DNA of 64,000 bases from Verrucomicrobiaceae bacterium (GTDB lineage Bacteria; Verrucomicrobiota; Verrucomicrobiia; Verrucomicrobiales; Verrucomicrobiaceae). Positions 52,901 through 62,700 of the stretch are shown here, one piece after another. The stretch's first letter is position 1; every line of letters starts with the position of its first letter. A model generated the notes under the pieces. It saw only the letters and a program-made list of their open reading frames with translations. It was not told the DNA's origin and ran no database searches. Location of the stretch: contig JAIXOU010000097.1 of assembly GCA_027486585.1 (NCBI GenBank), forward strand, positions 1 to 64,000, written 5' to 3'. The position numbers were made by a program, and so were the translations under genes.

Positions 52901-55900
52901 ATAGCCACCGGTTGCCGAGGAGACAGTGTGAGTGATGGTTCCTGTATGGTTACCTTCACTGGTTGTATCATTATTGCCACGGACGACGACGCCCTGCGGC
53001 ACATTCCAATTCGTCGTGGTGAAGGTTCTAGTTGTGGTGCCCGTAGTGAAGGTAGTGCTGATCGTTGTGTTGTTCGTGCCTGAAGGGGCCCCATTGATTC
53101 CGAGTTGACCATTCGAGGCACAATTGATGACAACATTCGCTGTGGGTGGCTTGGTCAGGACGATGGTATAAGAGTCTATTCCAGCCTGGCCGGCCGTGGT
53201 GTTATTCGTTTCAGAGACATCGGTCGTGCCTCCAGTTTGAGTAATCAGCACACCTAGAGCATTATCATTATCGACGACATTAACGGTCTGCATTGGCGTA
53301 ACAATGGCGTGGTAGTTTGCAGCAGTGCTTGTGGTCGTCAGAGTCACGGCATCATTGCCACTTCCAGTGTCTTCCACATCAGCATCATCGACTGCGGTGA
53401 TGGTGACAGCTTTGGCAATGCTCCAATCAGCATCAGTGTAGGTTAGGGTTGCTGGGCTGATCGTTATTTCCGAGTTAGCCGCTGTTAAATCCACTGTCAC
53501 CGTCGAACCAGCCGCGGGTGGGCAGCTCAGCATGACCGTAAAGCCATCCGTAGTGCCGCCTTCTTGAACCCAATTGTTACCGCCAGTCTGGGTGATCACC
53601 AGTTGCTCATTTTTGAGTTCATTGTCGACAAAAGTCAAAGGCACAGTCGGCGTGGCAACCCCCGCGTATCCAGCCGCGGTTCCACTCACCGCGAAGCGCA
53701 CATTGCTAGCGGCCATCTGGGCGATCCGCTGATCATTGACTCCTACCATTGTCAGCGTGATCCCAGTATTCCAATTGTTGGCATCGAGAGTGATAGAGGC
53801 TGGCCAGCCCATGAGTGTGGTCCCACCGTTGGTGGAGAAGCGTGCCGCTGGAGTTGCCCAACCATTACGGAAGATGAAGTCTGCGCCACTGACGCCTGGC
53901 TGCGCTGTCATCCCTGCCAATTGCATCCAGGTATAGTTATAAATCAGATTTAACTTGGAAACCTCCGCAGCCTCTGTGGCGATCTGTAACTCTGGCGCAA
54001 AGAGACCGGCCTGCGCCATATTGCCAGGAACAATGTAGTCGGGTAAGAACCAGTTAAACACACTCGGCGCATCCTGCGGAGACTGTCCCAGCGTGGAGCG
54101 CAGACTATCAATACGAATGCGGAAAGGTCCATCTGGCCAACCCAGAGGCTTTGAAGGTGGGTTGGCGTTTGCCAGACTGAACTTGGCATGTTCAGCTGCC
54201 GAATAACCACCTGTCATAGGAGCATCTAAATCAGAGAAACCCGTTTTCATGTCCCTAAGCAGGCTTACAGGAGCACCTGAAAAGGCCCGGAACTGCCGCA
54301 AAATAGAGGCAAAGTGCACAAGTGGCTCTTTCACTTTACCAAAGGAGATGGAGGTATCCGCAAGCTTGAGTGAGCGTGCCTCCCAGTCCAGCAAGATGGC
54401 TTTGATCACCGGCCCTAGAAGCCCGTTATTTTCACGATACACTTTCTGAACACGGTAAATGTAGCCCGCACTGGGATTGGAGGTAACAAGGCGTTGGATA
54501 AGCCAGCGTGAAATATTCACTGGGGTATTAGTATGGCCGGGGCTACCCTGTGAACCGTCACCATAAGTCGAAGCTGAGGCCACACCTGCAAGAACGTCAT
54601 GCGCCTCTCTGATCTCCGCAGCAGCTAGGTCATGCACCGCAGCATCAGATGTCGGTGACGTGGTCGTCACAGTTTTGGGGGTGATGAAGTACTCACCATG
54701 TTTTCCTGAGAGGAGTGTTTTGGCATTAAAATCATGGTAAATCGTGGTGCCAATGCGTCCTATCGTTTTCATCGGATAGACCCAGGCTGCTTGCCAGTAG
54801 AGATGCCCATTGTCTCGGCCAAACCAAGTGTTATTGGGCGTGCCATTCATGTAAATAGTCGGGGAGATGCGCTGCGTCGTATTCGTCAAACTCCCATACT
54901 GTCCAAGCACTTGAGTTGTTGCATTGCCATGACGTGCGCCGAAGGAAAAACCTGTGAATACTCGCGCCAGGGAGGAGATGTCATTGTTATCATACGTCGC
55001 AATTGGCAGCCCTTCGGAGTCTAGCTGTAAGCTACCATCTGGGTGGCGCAGCACGAGCCCGATGGAAAAGAGCTGCATGATTTCACGCGCATAGTTTTCA
55101 TCAGGACTAATGATCAAGCCGCCGCCAGCGTCATAAGAGGCGCGGTTAGCCACGCTGGTCAGATAAACACCCATCATTGGATTAAGAGAGACGTTTTCCA
55201 ACAACGTGCGGTATTTACCAAAAGCACCGCTTGCCAGCATATCCCAGTAGTTCGCAGTTCCATAGCCCCAGGAGTTTACGGTGGCATCACGTTCTGAAAT
55301 AACGCAGATTTCATGCAGAGCCTGAGCTACCCGTTGACGCACATGATCTTTACTCTGCAAAATCAGAGTCCACCATTCGCGCCGACGATTCGGTGAATCG
55401 CCGTTACCACCGCTGGGATTGTTATTGCCTGGTGCATTGGTATCTGGATTACCAGCGTTTGCCATCGGCATCCCATTCACATAAGTCACACCAATGCTAC
55501 CGCCATTGAGCTGCGGGTCACTGCTGAAAGTGATCGGTTTATTGCCGCGCAGAGCAAATTCCTCCATATCTGCGGCTACCATCAACTCTCGCAGACTGAG
55601 CTGCGGCGTCTGGCTGATGTCCATTTGCCGATCCAGCCAATTGGACAATCCATTAATGTATGTCCCGCCACTGGCGATTGCAGTATCACATTCGGTCCTG
55701 ATTTCATTGTACAGAGCTGTCGTGCCGCCAAATGTAGCCTGACCCATGAAGCGCCAGATCTCCCGCTCCAGAGCGTCTCCGACGGGTGCCTGCCAAGCTG
55801 CGCTACCGAGTGCTGGGGACAAAAGATCGTCATTATTGGGATCAAAACTGACAGAGCCGACGACCTTGTTAAAGAACCCAAAAAGCTCCTTATCTGGGTA

Positions 55901-57223
55901 GTCAGCGCTACTGACAGCACAGCCTAAGCTACCATTCCCCAAAGCCGCGAGAAACGCCTGATCTGAATATAGAAAACCAGGCTTGTATTCGACATTGTAA
56001 TTGAATCCTGAGACCTGTCCATTTGGTAGTGCTGGGGCTAGGTCATTGTTTGGGCCATACCTAATATAGGCTGTGTTTTGATCAGAACTAAGGTTGTTAA
56101 ACACGATTGAGATAGAGGCTTTCGTGTTGTCACCATTCACAAGTGCTGTGGCATAACCACTGGCAGTTGAGATGGCTCCAGACTCACGACCAAGATAGGC
56201 TACATATAGCGTGCGGTTATTCGAGTCTGCTGGATTGGCATCACTGATCTTCACCACAGCTGAGGCACAGGTTACATCAGCGGTTTGACCTGGTGCATTC
56301 ACGCAAACGGTGAGCATTTCAGGCACTTCGGCTTGATTGTCTAAAACAGGCACTACTTTCGCGACCTCGACTGGCGTTGTAATGCCTTGATTAGCTGGCA
56401 AAGTAACGGTGTTAGTAGACACGTTAGCCATGTTTTTGAAAACAAAATCCACCGTATCCGCATTGCTCTTTGCCGGATCAGCCGACCCTATCGTTGAACT
56501 TAAGGTCAACTTCAAAGGCATACTGCCAACACTTCGCTGAAGCCTCACCGTCGCTGCTGTGCCTTCTTTTTCCAGTGCTATATTCACACCCGCTGAAGCT
56601 TTGAGTGAAAGTAGAGATTTGAGTGTATCCAAGTCATTAGCGACACCACCTGAGGCATTATTTGTGCTGTTACCTGTCTGCGGATCACTACCTGTTTTGA
56701 ACTCGCTCCAGTCAGAAATTCCGTCCCCATCTGTGTCACGATCCTTGGACTCCAAGCGGTAGAATTTGCGTGAGCTGGCTGGCTTTGTGAAGATGATGGA
56801 ATCATTGCCATCAGCAGTGGCTAATTTGCTAGCGCCACTGACCCTTGTCCAGGCTGTCCCAGGTTCGCTCGGCGAGGGCCCGCCTGGCGTGCTGGATTCC
56901 CAGACTTGATATTCTTTTCCTTTCTTAGCTTGGAAGTTCATCACCACACCACCAGGTGAGATAGTCATGTCTCCGACTTTCAGGCAATCATTCGGATTGC
57001 GAGGGTTTGATCCGATGACGCTTTCAATATAATTAGAGCATCCGTCATTATCCTCATCACCCGAAGGGCTCAAGCCCCAGGCATTATAAAGAGACTGCCA
57101 GACATCATCCAGTTGATCAGCTGTGCCTTGAGACGGACCGGTAGAATAGTCATCTATGATGGCCTGCGCGGTATTTACAGCCAAGAAAAAAATACAGAGA
57201 TGAACGAAAATGAAGTAGCGCAT
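49988..57223 (-). CDS. Giant secreted DUF1800 protein with TSP3-like Ca motifs and an internal Calx-beta-like repeat array (2411 aa)
   Basis: Signal peptide; DRDTDGDGISDWSEFKTGSDP; NYAREIMQLFSIGLV...DISSLARVFTGFSFG and APSVFNWFLPDYIVPG (DUF1800); about 9-10 repeats with DNDxP.I...GG.T.V.E...D.Y.V.L. Confidence 0.92.
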   Translation of the reverse strand: MRYFIFVHLCIFFLAVNTAQAIIDDYSTGPSQGTADQLDDVWQSLYNAWGLSPSGDEDNDGCSNYIESVIGSNPRNPNDCLKVGDMTISPGGVVMNFQAKKGKEYQVWESSTPGGPSPSEPGTAWTRVSGASKLATADGNDSIIFTKPASSRKFYRLESKDRDTDGDGISDWSEFKTGSDPQTGNSTNNASGGVANDLDTLKSLLSLKASAGVNIALEKEGTAATVRLQRSVGSMPLKLTLSSTIGSADPAKSNADTVDFVFKNMANVSTNTVTLPANQGITTPVEVAKVVPVLDNQAEVPEMLTVCVNAPGQTADVTCASAVVKISDANPADSNNRTLYVAYLGRESGAISTASGYATALVNGDNTKASISIVFNNLSSDQNTAYIRYGPNNDLAPALPNGQVSGFNYNVEYKPGFLYSDQAFLAALGNGSLGCAVSSADYPDKELFGFFNKVVGSVSFDPNNDDLLSPALGSAAWQAPVGDALEREIWRFMGQATFGGTTALYNEIRTECDTAIASGGTYINGLSNWLDRQMDISQTPQLSLRELMVAADMEEFALRGNKPITFSSDPQLNGGSIGVTYVNGMPMANAGNPDTNAPGNNNPSGGNGDSPNRRREWWTLILQSKDHVRQRVAQALHEICVISERDATVNSWGYGTANYWDMLASGAFGKYRTLLENVSLNPMMGVYLTSVANRASYDAGGGLIISPDENYAREIMQLFSIGLVLRHPDGSLQLDSEGLPIATYDNNDISSLARVFTGFSFGARHGNATTQVLGQYGSLTNTTQRISPTIYMNGTPNNTWFGRDNGHLYWQAAWVYPMKTIGRIGTTIYHDFNAKTLLSGKHGEYFITPKTVTTTSPTSDAAVHDLAAAEIREAHDVLAGVASASTYGDGSQGSPGHTNTPVNISRWLIQRLVTSNPSAGYIYRVQKVYRENNGLLGPVIKAILLDWEARSLKLADTSISFGKVKEPLVHFASILRQFRAFSGAPVSLLRDMKTGFSDLDAPMTGGYSAAEHAKFSLANANPPSKPLGWPDGPFRIRIDSLRSTLGQSPQDAPSVFNWFLPDYIVPGNMAQAGLFAPELQIATEAAEVSKLNLIYNYTWMQLAGMTAQPGVSGADFIFRNGWATPAARFSTNGGTTLMGWPASITLDANNWNTGITLTMVGVNDQRIAQMAASNVRFAVSGTAAGYAGVATPTVPLTFVDNELKNEQLVITQTGGNNWVQEGGTTDGFTVMLSCPPAAGSTVTVDLTAANSEITISPATLTYTDADWSIAKAVTITAVDDADVEDTGSGNDAVTLTTTSTAANYHAIVTPMQTVNVVDNDNALGVLITQTGGTTDVSETNNTTAGQAGIDSYTIVLTKPPTANVVINCASNGQLGINGAPSGTNNTTISTTFTTGTTTRTFTTTNWNVPQGVVVRGNNDTTSEGNHTGTITHTVSSATGGYITTLPIQPVIGSILDDDNSIILSHTGGETRVTENGDLTDTVTVRLRSVPNAQVSVTLGGNGLRFTPAQLTFEPSGTSNLWSVDQTVTVSALDDYSNEGLHTVGFAAYSQSAGTNYNGSSSGNNLSAVIIDNDDARLVITESGGSTLVNEDGNNDTYTLSLARKLKAGTTATVSLTSSSTGVQVTPAGPFTFDETNWNTAVTVTVSTTNDGTAETRGTATISHTIVSSDPVYDRSSSPVVLVTVDDNDPPLTIAQTNIFTQVREGGTVGTGGTPNLSDTFTVLLPRAPATGTTVTVTLNPSSQVTVSPASLSFNSATTGTGAYTIAQTVTVTAVDDTNVEAALHMGSVSFNVASTDSYFNGLSAPPVMVQVTDNDSPGISVVESSGTTAVTEGSSTTDSYTVVLTKLPTGNVDVIVNGGSQLFVSKSGTPTVATVTLNFTPANWSTAQTVTVLPVNDAISELRHLSPITHSISPTSAAEYSALSSLPSVTGIITDNDLTVANNVVRITESSGSTSVTESGATVNGVTSNADTFTVVLSQAPTSNVTITFVPDSQLTVTPNVVTFIPGATGTGTFNVAQTVTVRSADDKLMEPILHWGQVTATVASADAFFNAKPVNTLVSAIYDNDGPSVSVQPTEGSTVLTENGVTDSYTITLSAEPTADVTVFITPDAQITASVPSLTFTTSAGANPWNVPQVVTLTAVNDTTIETVTHNGIVTHSVSSTDPLYSNLSVPTHTAQIWDNDTPSIDIAHTGGSTIINEGSTTGDSVIIRLNTQPAAGTSVTLSLYPPAFYVPPPQIGKTNGYFVNDQGTSNQKDNIVIDYSESIQLYRDTFYSNLRAAYGGVIPNPFPTTPSATDNTRVQNAHWAATKVMIDKMDLWFSGGSMKARNPILIEPNQPAPVPLPSINARQAIMEAIYVHSGGNSLTATTRYTPEVTFNPKSPPTDTFANDVRDRCRWAGYLMTVGAPGLVTH
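50515..53870 (-). repeat. Tandem Calx-beta-like repeat array within the DUF1800 protein
   Basis: About 100-aa units sharing VTEGG..D.YTV.L...P...VTVT, L.FT..NWN..QTVTV.A.DD, ITDND; boundaries approximate. Confidence 0.85.
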
Positions 57224-57314
57224 AGAAGATTGGTCGAAGCAGCTTGGTTGGACCTGCCTCGAATATTTCCCCTTAAACTACTGAAAACCAGCCTCATTGG
57301 GAAGGATAAAATCT

Positions 57315-57917
57315 CTAATCTCCACCATTAGCTGGTGCCGTAGCACCAAAACCCGCCGGACTTGGATTCAAAATCAAATCATCCTGCGTAAACATTTGCT
57401 TGTCAGGGCCAGCGGAGCGAATCTCCATTTGGCTGCTAGAATTCGGATGAAACCAAAACGGCGTGCCCCAGCGGTCGATGAGCTGCCCATCTCGGATGGC
57501 CCGGTGATTCCTTGGGAATAGCTGACCTGGCCGCGTGGCATCTGCCACTCCAATCAAGGCCGCAGTGATGTCTCCATTGCCACCGATGGGCATGCCCTCT
57601 TTAAAAGCCTTTCCATAAAGCGTGAGGAACTGCTGCACGATTTCAAGATCACGTTCAGGCGGGTTTTCCTGGTTGTGCAGTTCATCCGCCATTTTTTGAT
57701 GCTCAATATCCACCGGCGCAGCGGCTGAGCCCCTGATGGCCTGAGAAGGCAGAGTAGCCGAGGGGATCGGTTGTTGGATCCCCACTTCCTTTTTTTTCAC
57801 ACCGTTTGTCTCCGCCTGGGTTTCTACCCTGCTCCTAGAACTAAGCATCCAGGCTAAGAGCAAAGCCAGAACCAATAATAGCAGAAGATAGAGTCCTGAG
57901 CGCTTGGAAAGAGTCAC
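57315..57917 (-). CDS. Membrane-anchored protein with pseudopilin-like (GspG-like) C-terminal motif
   Basis: N-terminal TM LLLLLVLALLLAWML; C-terminal DRWGTPFWFHPNSSSQMEIRSAGPDKQMFTQDDLI. Confidence 0.65.
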   Translation of the reverse strand: MTLSKRSGLYLLLLLVLALLLAWMLSSRSRVETQAETNGVKKKEVGIQQPIPSATLPSQAIRGSAAAPVDIEHQKMADELHNQENPPERDLEIVQQFLTLYGKAFKEGMPIGGNGDITAALIGVADATRPGQLFPRNHRAIRDGQLIDRWGTPFWFHPNSSSQMEIRSAGPDKQMFTQDDLILNPSPAGFGATAPANGGD

Positions 57918-57947
57918 GGGGCCACTTATGGAGAAAGGTGCTTCACG

Positions 57948-59717
57948 TCAAATGGCGTAGTCAATGAAGTCGAGATTCGTCCCAGTGCCAAAGCGGGAGA
58001 GATTGGGGAAAATAACGTCGATACCACTCGATCCGGAAGGCACCCCCATCCATTGGGCGATCTTTGCAGCGTATTGATCGACCGAAGTGCTGGGAATCCA
58101 GCGTCCGCGATTGCCCGTACAATCGATACCTCCATTGGTCGTGAGGAGAGGAAAGGTGCCGTAGATTTTTTTACCTTTGATAGCACCACCGATCACAAAA
58201 GCGTGGCCACCCCAGCCATGGTCAGAGCCACCGGTACTGTCTGTTTTATTAGGTGTTAGAGTGCGGGTGAAGTCAGAAGCACTGAAGCCCAACACATCAT
58301 TCCAAAGTGCCGCTCCACCAAACTGATGTCCGTTGATCGCATCGTGGAAGGCTTTGACAGATTTGCTCAAGGTATCCAGCAAGGCATGATGACCTGCGGC
58401 CGTGTTTACACCCGTATTCGTATTGTTTGTAGCGATCTGTGAAACATGGGTATCATAACCGCCCTGCTGAGAGAAAAACACCATCCGGTCATTGCCCGGC
58501 TTGCCATCTGCGAGCAGTTTTTTATTTCCAATGATGAGTCGGGCAATCATCTTGAGCTGATTAGCAAAGTCATTATTGGCAGCCGTCGCGGAGTTATTAA
58601 AAGCAGCCGTGAAATAGCTATCTAACGATGCGCCAGTAGTGCCATCCGTATAAACGAGCGCATCAGAAATCAGTCCCTCGGTCAGACGAGCCGATTTGGA
58701 AACAGCCTGATGTTCTCCATCCAGCAGGTTAGCATGATTCATGGCCATAAGCTGCTCTAATGCACGCAACCTCCAGCCTGCGGCCGTATTGGTGGCTGAG
58801 CCAATGGTACCAGTGGTGAGGTAATTATTGGTGCCAGAGAGAGGGTCATACCCGGCAGTACCGCTCACAAAGGGTTTCTTGGAGACATCCACTAAGGCAC
58901 CGCCATAGTTGCTGCTCGGGGAGCCCCCCGTGAATCCGCTGAAAGGCGTAGCTCCACCCGTGCCGACCACATAAGGCTGCTCCCCCACACCGACCTGGAA
59001 GCTATTCACTCCAGATAGTGACACGCCAATAGCTAAGCCTGCAGATGTGGCATTGTATCCAGCACTCGGATTCACCAAGAAATCAGAAACACGCCCACCC
59101 CAGCCTGTGGTAAAAGGCTTATCTGGCACGGAGGACTGCCACTGCGTCTGCTGATCTGAGTGGGAGAAGAGCTGCGGCGGCTTGGCGCTTGGCGGTAGTG
59201 AATTAAAGTTGGCACGCGTGACACCTGGCTGAGTGAGGGTGCCAACATTGCAAACGAAGCCGAGTTTACCTGCATCAAAAAGAGTCTTCAAAGGACCACA
59301 GGCGGGATGCAGGGCAAAGTTGTTATTCGTGTAGCCAGGAGATGGATCAAAGGCACCGGCATTATCTGGTGTGATACCTGTGGCAGAGAGTGAACTCAGA
59401 GACAGTCCCAGACCACCGAGACCTCCTTGATACGTTGGCGTGCCACGTCCCAAGACGTAGTCCGCGCGCGCTTGGGCACCAGTTGGAATGAGGAAGTTAT
59501 TGGAGTCATTCCCACCATTGAGGAAGAGACAGACCAGCGCTTTAAAGTCACTAGCACCGCCAGCGGCATTCGCCTTGGAAGCGGCCCCAATTAGGGTCAG
59601 TTGAGAAAGTGTATTCACCACGCTGGTGATCCCGAGACTGGCACAGGTACTCTGCACCATGAAGTCACGGCGGTTCGGCTTGCTGCGATCAAGAGTTTTG
59701 CGGAGGAAGATGTTCAT
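57948..59717 (-). CDS. DUF1501 domain protein (Tat-exported), paralogue of 48146-49945
   Basis: SKPNRRDFMVQSTCASLGITS; CLFLNGGNDSNNFLIP; SDHGWGGHAFVIGGAIKGKKIYGTFPLL. Confidence 0.93.
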   Translation of the reverse strand: MNIFLRKTLDRSKPNRRDFMVQSTCASLGITSVVNTLSQLTLIGAASKANAAGGASDFKALVCLFLNGGNDSNNFLIPTGAQARADYVLGRGTPTYQGGLGGLGLSLSSLSATGITPDNAGAFDPSPGYTNNNFALHPACGPLKTLFDAGKLGFVCNVGTLTQPGVTRANFNSLPPSAKPPQLFSHSDQQTQWQSSVPDKPFTTGWGGRVSDFLVNPSAGYNATSAGLAIGVSLSGVNSFQVGVGEQPYVVGTGGATPFSGFTGGSPSSNYGGALVDVSKKPFVSGTAGYDPLSGTNNYLTTGTIGSATNTAAGWRLRALEQLMAMNHANLLDGEHQAVSKSARLTEGLISDALVYTDGTTGASLDSYFTAAFNNSATAANNDFANQLKMIARLIIGNKKLLADGKPGNDRMVFFSQQGGYDTHVSQIATNNTNTGVNTAAGHHALLDTLSKSVKAFHDAINGHQFGGAALWNDVLGFSASDFTRTLTPNKTDSTGGSDHGWGGHAFVIGGAIKGKKIYGTFPLLTTNGGIDCTGNRGRWIPSTSVDQYAAKIAQWMGVPSGSSGIDVIFPNLSRFGTGTNLDFIDYAI

Positions 59718-59735
59718 AGCAGTGAAAGGTAGAAA

Positions 59736-62700
59736 TTAATGGGCTGTAATCGCCGCAGGAGCCACGGAGACCAGGAAGGCTGCAAAGCGGCAACGATCAC
59801 GCACTTGGTCAGTAAAGGTCGTGCCTGCACTAGATAAGGTGGTAGTAGCGTAGGCGTTTAAGATAGCGTCAATGATCGGCTGTCTCTGATTCGTCGGTGG
59901 AACCGTAGCTGCCGTTCCGTCAGGCCATTTCGCTTTCATTCGCCCACCACACCACCAAAGATCCAGCTGATCGATCACCGCCTTAGTCCCAGCTAGATGG
60001 AATGTAGGCGCATTCGTGGTCGTCTCAGTCGCAGCACCTCTCGCCGCCTGATAAGCAGTCGTATAAGTAGCACTCAGCTCCGTCCAATCAAAGAGCATGT
60101 TGTCACGCTGCTGAGTACTGTTGGGCAGATCATTGGCAAAGTAACCGAACTGCTGCGCCAGATAACCATTGGGCCGCGCATGTTTTTGCGTCACAATAGT
60201 CACTGTCACATCTGCTGTCGGTGCCCCACTCAGAGCGACGGTATATGTCGCCGTGCCACCTTCGGAAACAGAAGTCGTCGGCTGAGAAATCACAAGCCGA
60301 CTGCTGACGTCGTAAATGCTGATGCCTGCCAGCGCACCTGTATTGGCCGCGCCATAGCCGCCAGCCACATTCGGAGTACAAGTCAGTGTATAGGTCGCTG
60401 GGATGCCTTCGACGACAGCGTCATTGACAGCAGTGACGGTGAGTAGCTGTGGTAGATTCCAGTCTGTCGTGGTGAACGACAAGTTGGCTGGTGAGAAGGT
60501 CACTTGTGAAGCAGTGTTTAGCGTCGGCGTCACTGTCACGGTGGCCGTCGGCTTCTTGCGCAGCATCACATAGACCTGATCACTATTCGGAGCACCGGAC
60601 TCATACATCACCGTACTGCCGCCTGTATTGAGGACATAAATCGCATTCGTGCTTTCGTCATCGTCACCAATGATGGCGTTGACACTGGGAACACTGAAGG
60701 TCGCGTAATTTGTATCCGTCGTCGAGATCCTGTGCCCGATAAAAACAAAGCGGTTGTTGTTATTGGTGGTATCATTGGCCAGCGTGACGGTCACAGTTTG
60801 AGGCGTATTCCAATTCACTGGAGTAAAGACCAGCGGCGCGGAGAAAGTGACCAGATTTGTTCCTGTGATTCCCGTTAGCGGATTGTGGGCTTGCGGGGTG
60901 ATTGTCACATTCGCTGTGGGCTTAAAGCCGAGCGCGATGGTGTATGTATCTGTATTCGTCGAGCCTTCTCCGAGTCGAGTGAAGCCACCGCTTTCCACGA
61001 CATTCACCATGGCCGTGCCCTTCACATCATTGTCACCGATCGCCACAGTCACCGATGCTAGATCCGTGAGCAAATAACCACCCGCCGAGCTAGACACATA
61101 GTTGATGGCAGAAGTGTGCACATTTTCGATATCGCTATCATCCACTGCCGTCACCGTGATGACTTGGGGCACATTCCAGTTCGCTGGGGTAAAGGTCAGG
61201 TCAGTTGCTGATAGCGTGATTTGTGATGGATTGTAGCTGGCGGAAAGCACCACATTCGCACTCGGCGCACGGCGCAAAATGACGCTATAACTATCGGTGA
61301 ACCCGCCTTCCACGACTTTGGTCACATTCCCTGATTGATAAACTGAAATCAGTGAACGGGCCTGATCGTCATTGTCGATGATCCGCACTGGAATGGCTGT
61401 ACTCAGACTAGTGTAGGGTGCTGGCTGGGAAGCATTCGTCGTAATGTTAATCGTGTCTGTATGCACTCCCTCAACCGTTGTATCGGCCGCCGACATAATG
61501 GTGAGCGTCTGAGGCACGGTATGGTTGGTATCAGTAAAGGTCAGCGTCTGCGCAGAGGTGCTCGTGCTACCATCAGCAAAGGCAAACTGCACCTGCGCAC
61601 CTGCACGCGCCACGGAGACCGTAACCGGAGATCCAGCCGCCGGCGCGGGCCCTGTGAGCCTGACTTGCAAGGTATCTGTGCCTGCATCCTCCGCCACGAC
61701 GACATAGTTCGTGCCAAACAGTTGCCCCGTTGTAGTCCCAACGAGTCGTGAGGTTTCGTTGTCGTTCACGGCCAAAGCAATGTCTGGCGCGATGGTGCCA
61801 TTGTAGCGCGCATCTGTGCCCGCTTGAATGGTCACTGTATTTGCCACGATCATATTCATGATTGCTTCTGCCGTTGTGTCATCCGTAGCTGTCACAGTGA
61901 TCGTATTGCTTGTCGTACGATTCCATACCGTTGCACCAGCAGCCTGACTAAAGTCTAGACTGGTTGGGTTAAAGCTGATCTGACCAGTGCTGGTCGCATT
62001 GTTAAAGAAGGCAGAAGGAGTCACCCGCACCGTTGCTCCCGTGAGCGGGCTCGCGGCCAAACCAACAGTATAAATAAAGGTGCTTCCACCTTCCGTGACA
62101 CTGCCACTCACAGGTGTGATGGTAACAGCTGGATTTGCGGCTTCATTATCACCGATAGAGATGGTGAAAGCCGTGGAAATATCTGTATTCACATAACCAC
62201 TTCCACTAGCACTGTAGAACAGATTGGAGGAATGAGCTCCTTCAATGACTGCATCATCAGTAGCGGTCACTGTCACGACTTTCGGCGTCGCCCAATCATT
62301 CGCATTAAAGGTAAGCGTATTCGGAGAAAGCGTAATCTGACCTGCATTGGTGAAGTTCGGAGTCAGCGTGACCGTGCCGGTTGGTTGACGGCGCAAATGA
62401 ACCTCAATGGTGTCAGTCATGCCGCCTTCGATGACGCGCGTGTTGGTATTGGTCTGAGCAACCGTAATAGCATTGGTAATGATGTCATCATTATCCAGGA
62501 TTCGCAGTACTTGCGTCATGCTCAAGCTTACAAATCCAGCTGCAGCTGAACTAGGAGTGGTCAGCGTGATCGTATCCGTCGTGACACCCTCCGTGAGGAA
62601 ATCAGCCACTGGCGTGAGCGTGATCGTCTGTGCAGCATTGACAGCCGTGAAGCTCAATGTGAGTGAAGCCGAAGGTGCGCCGCCATTACTGAACAGCGTC

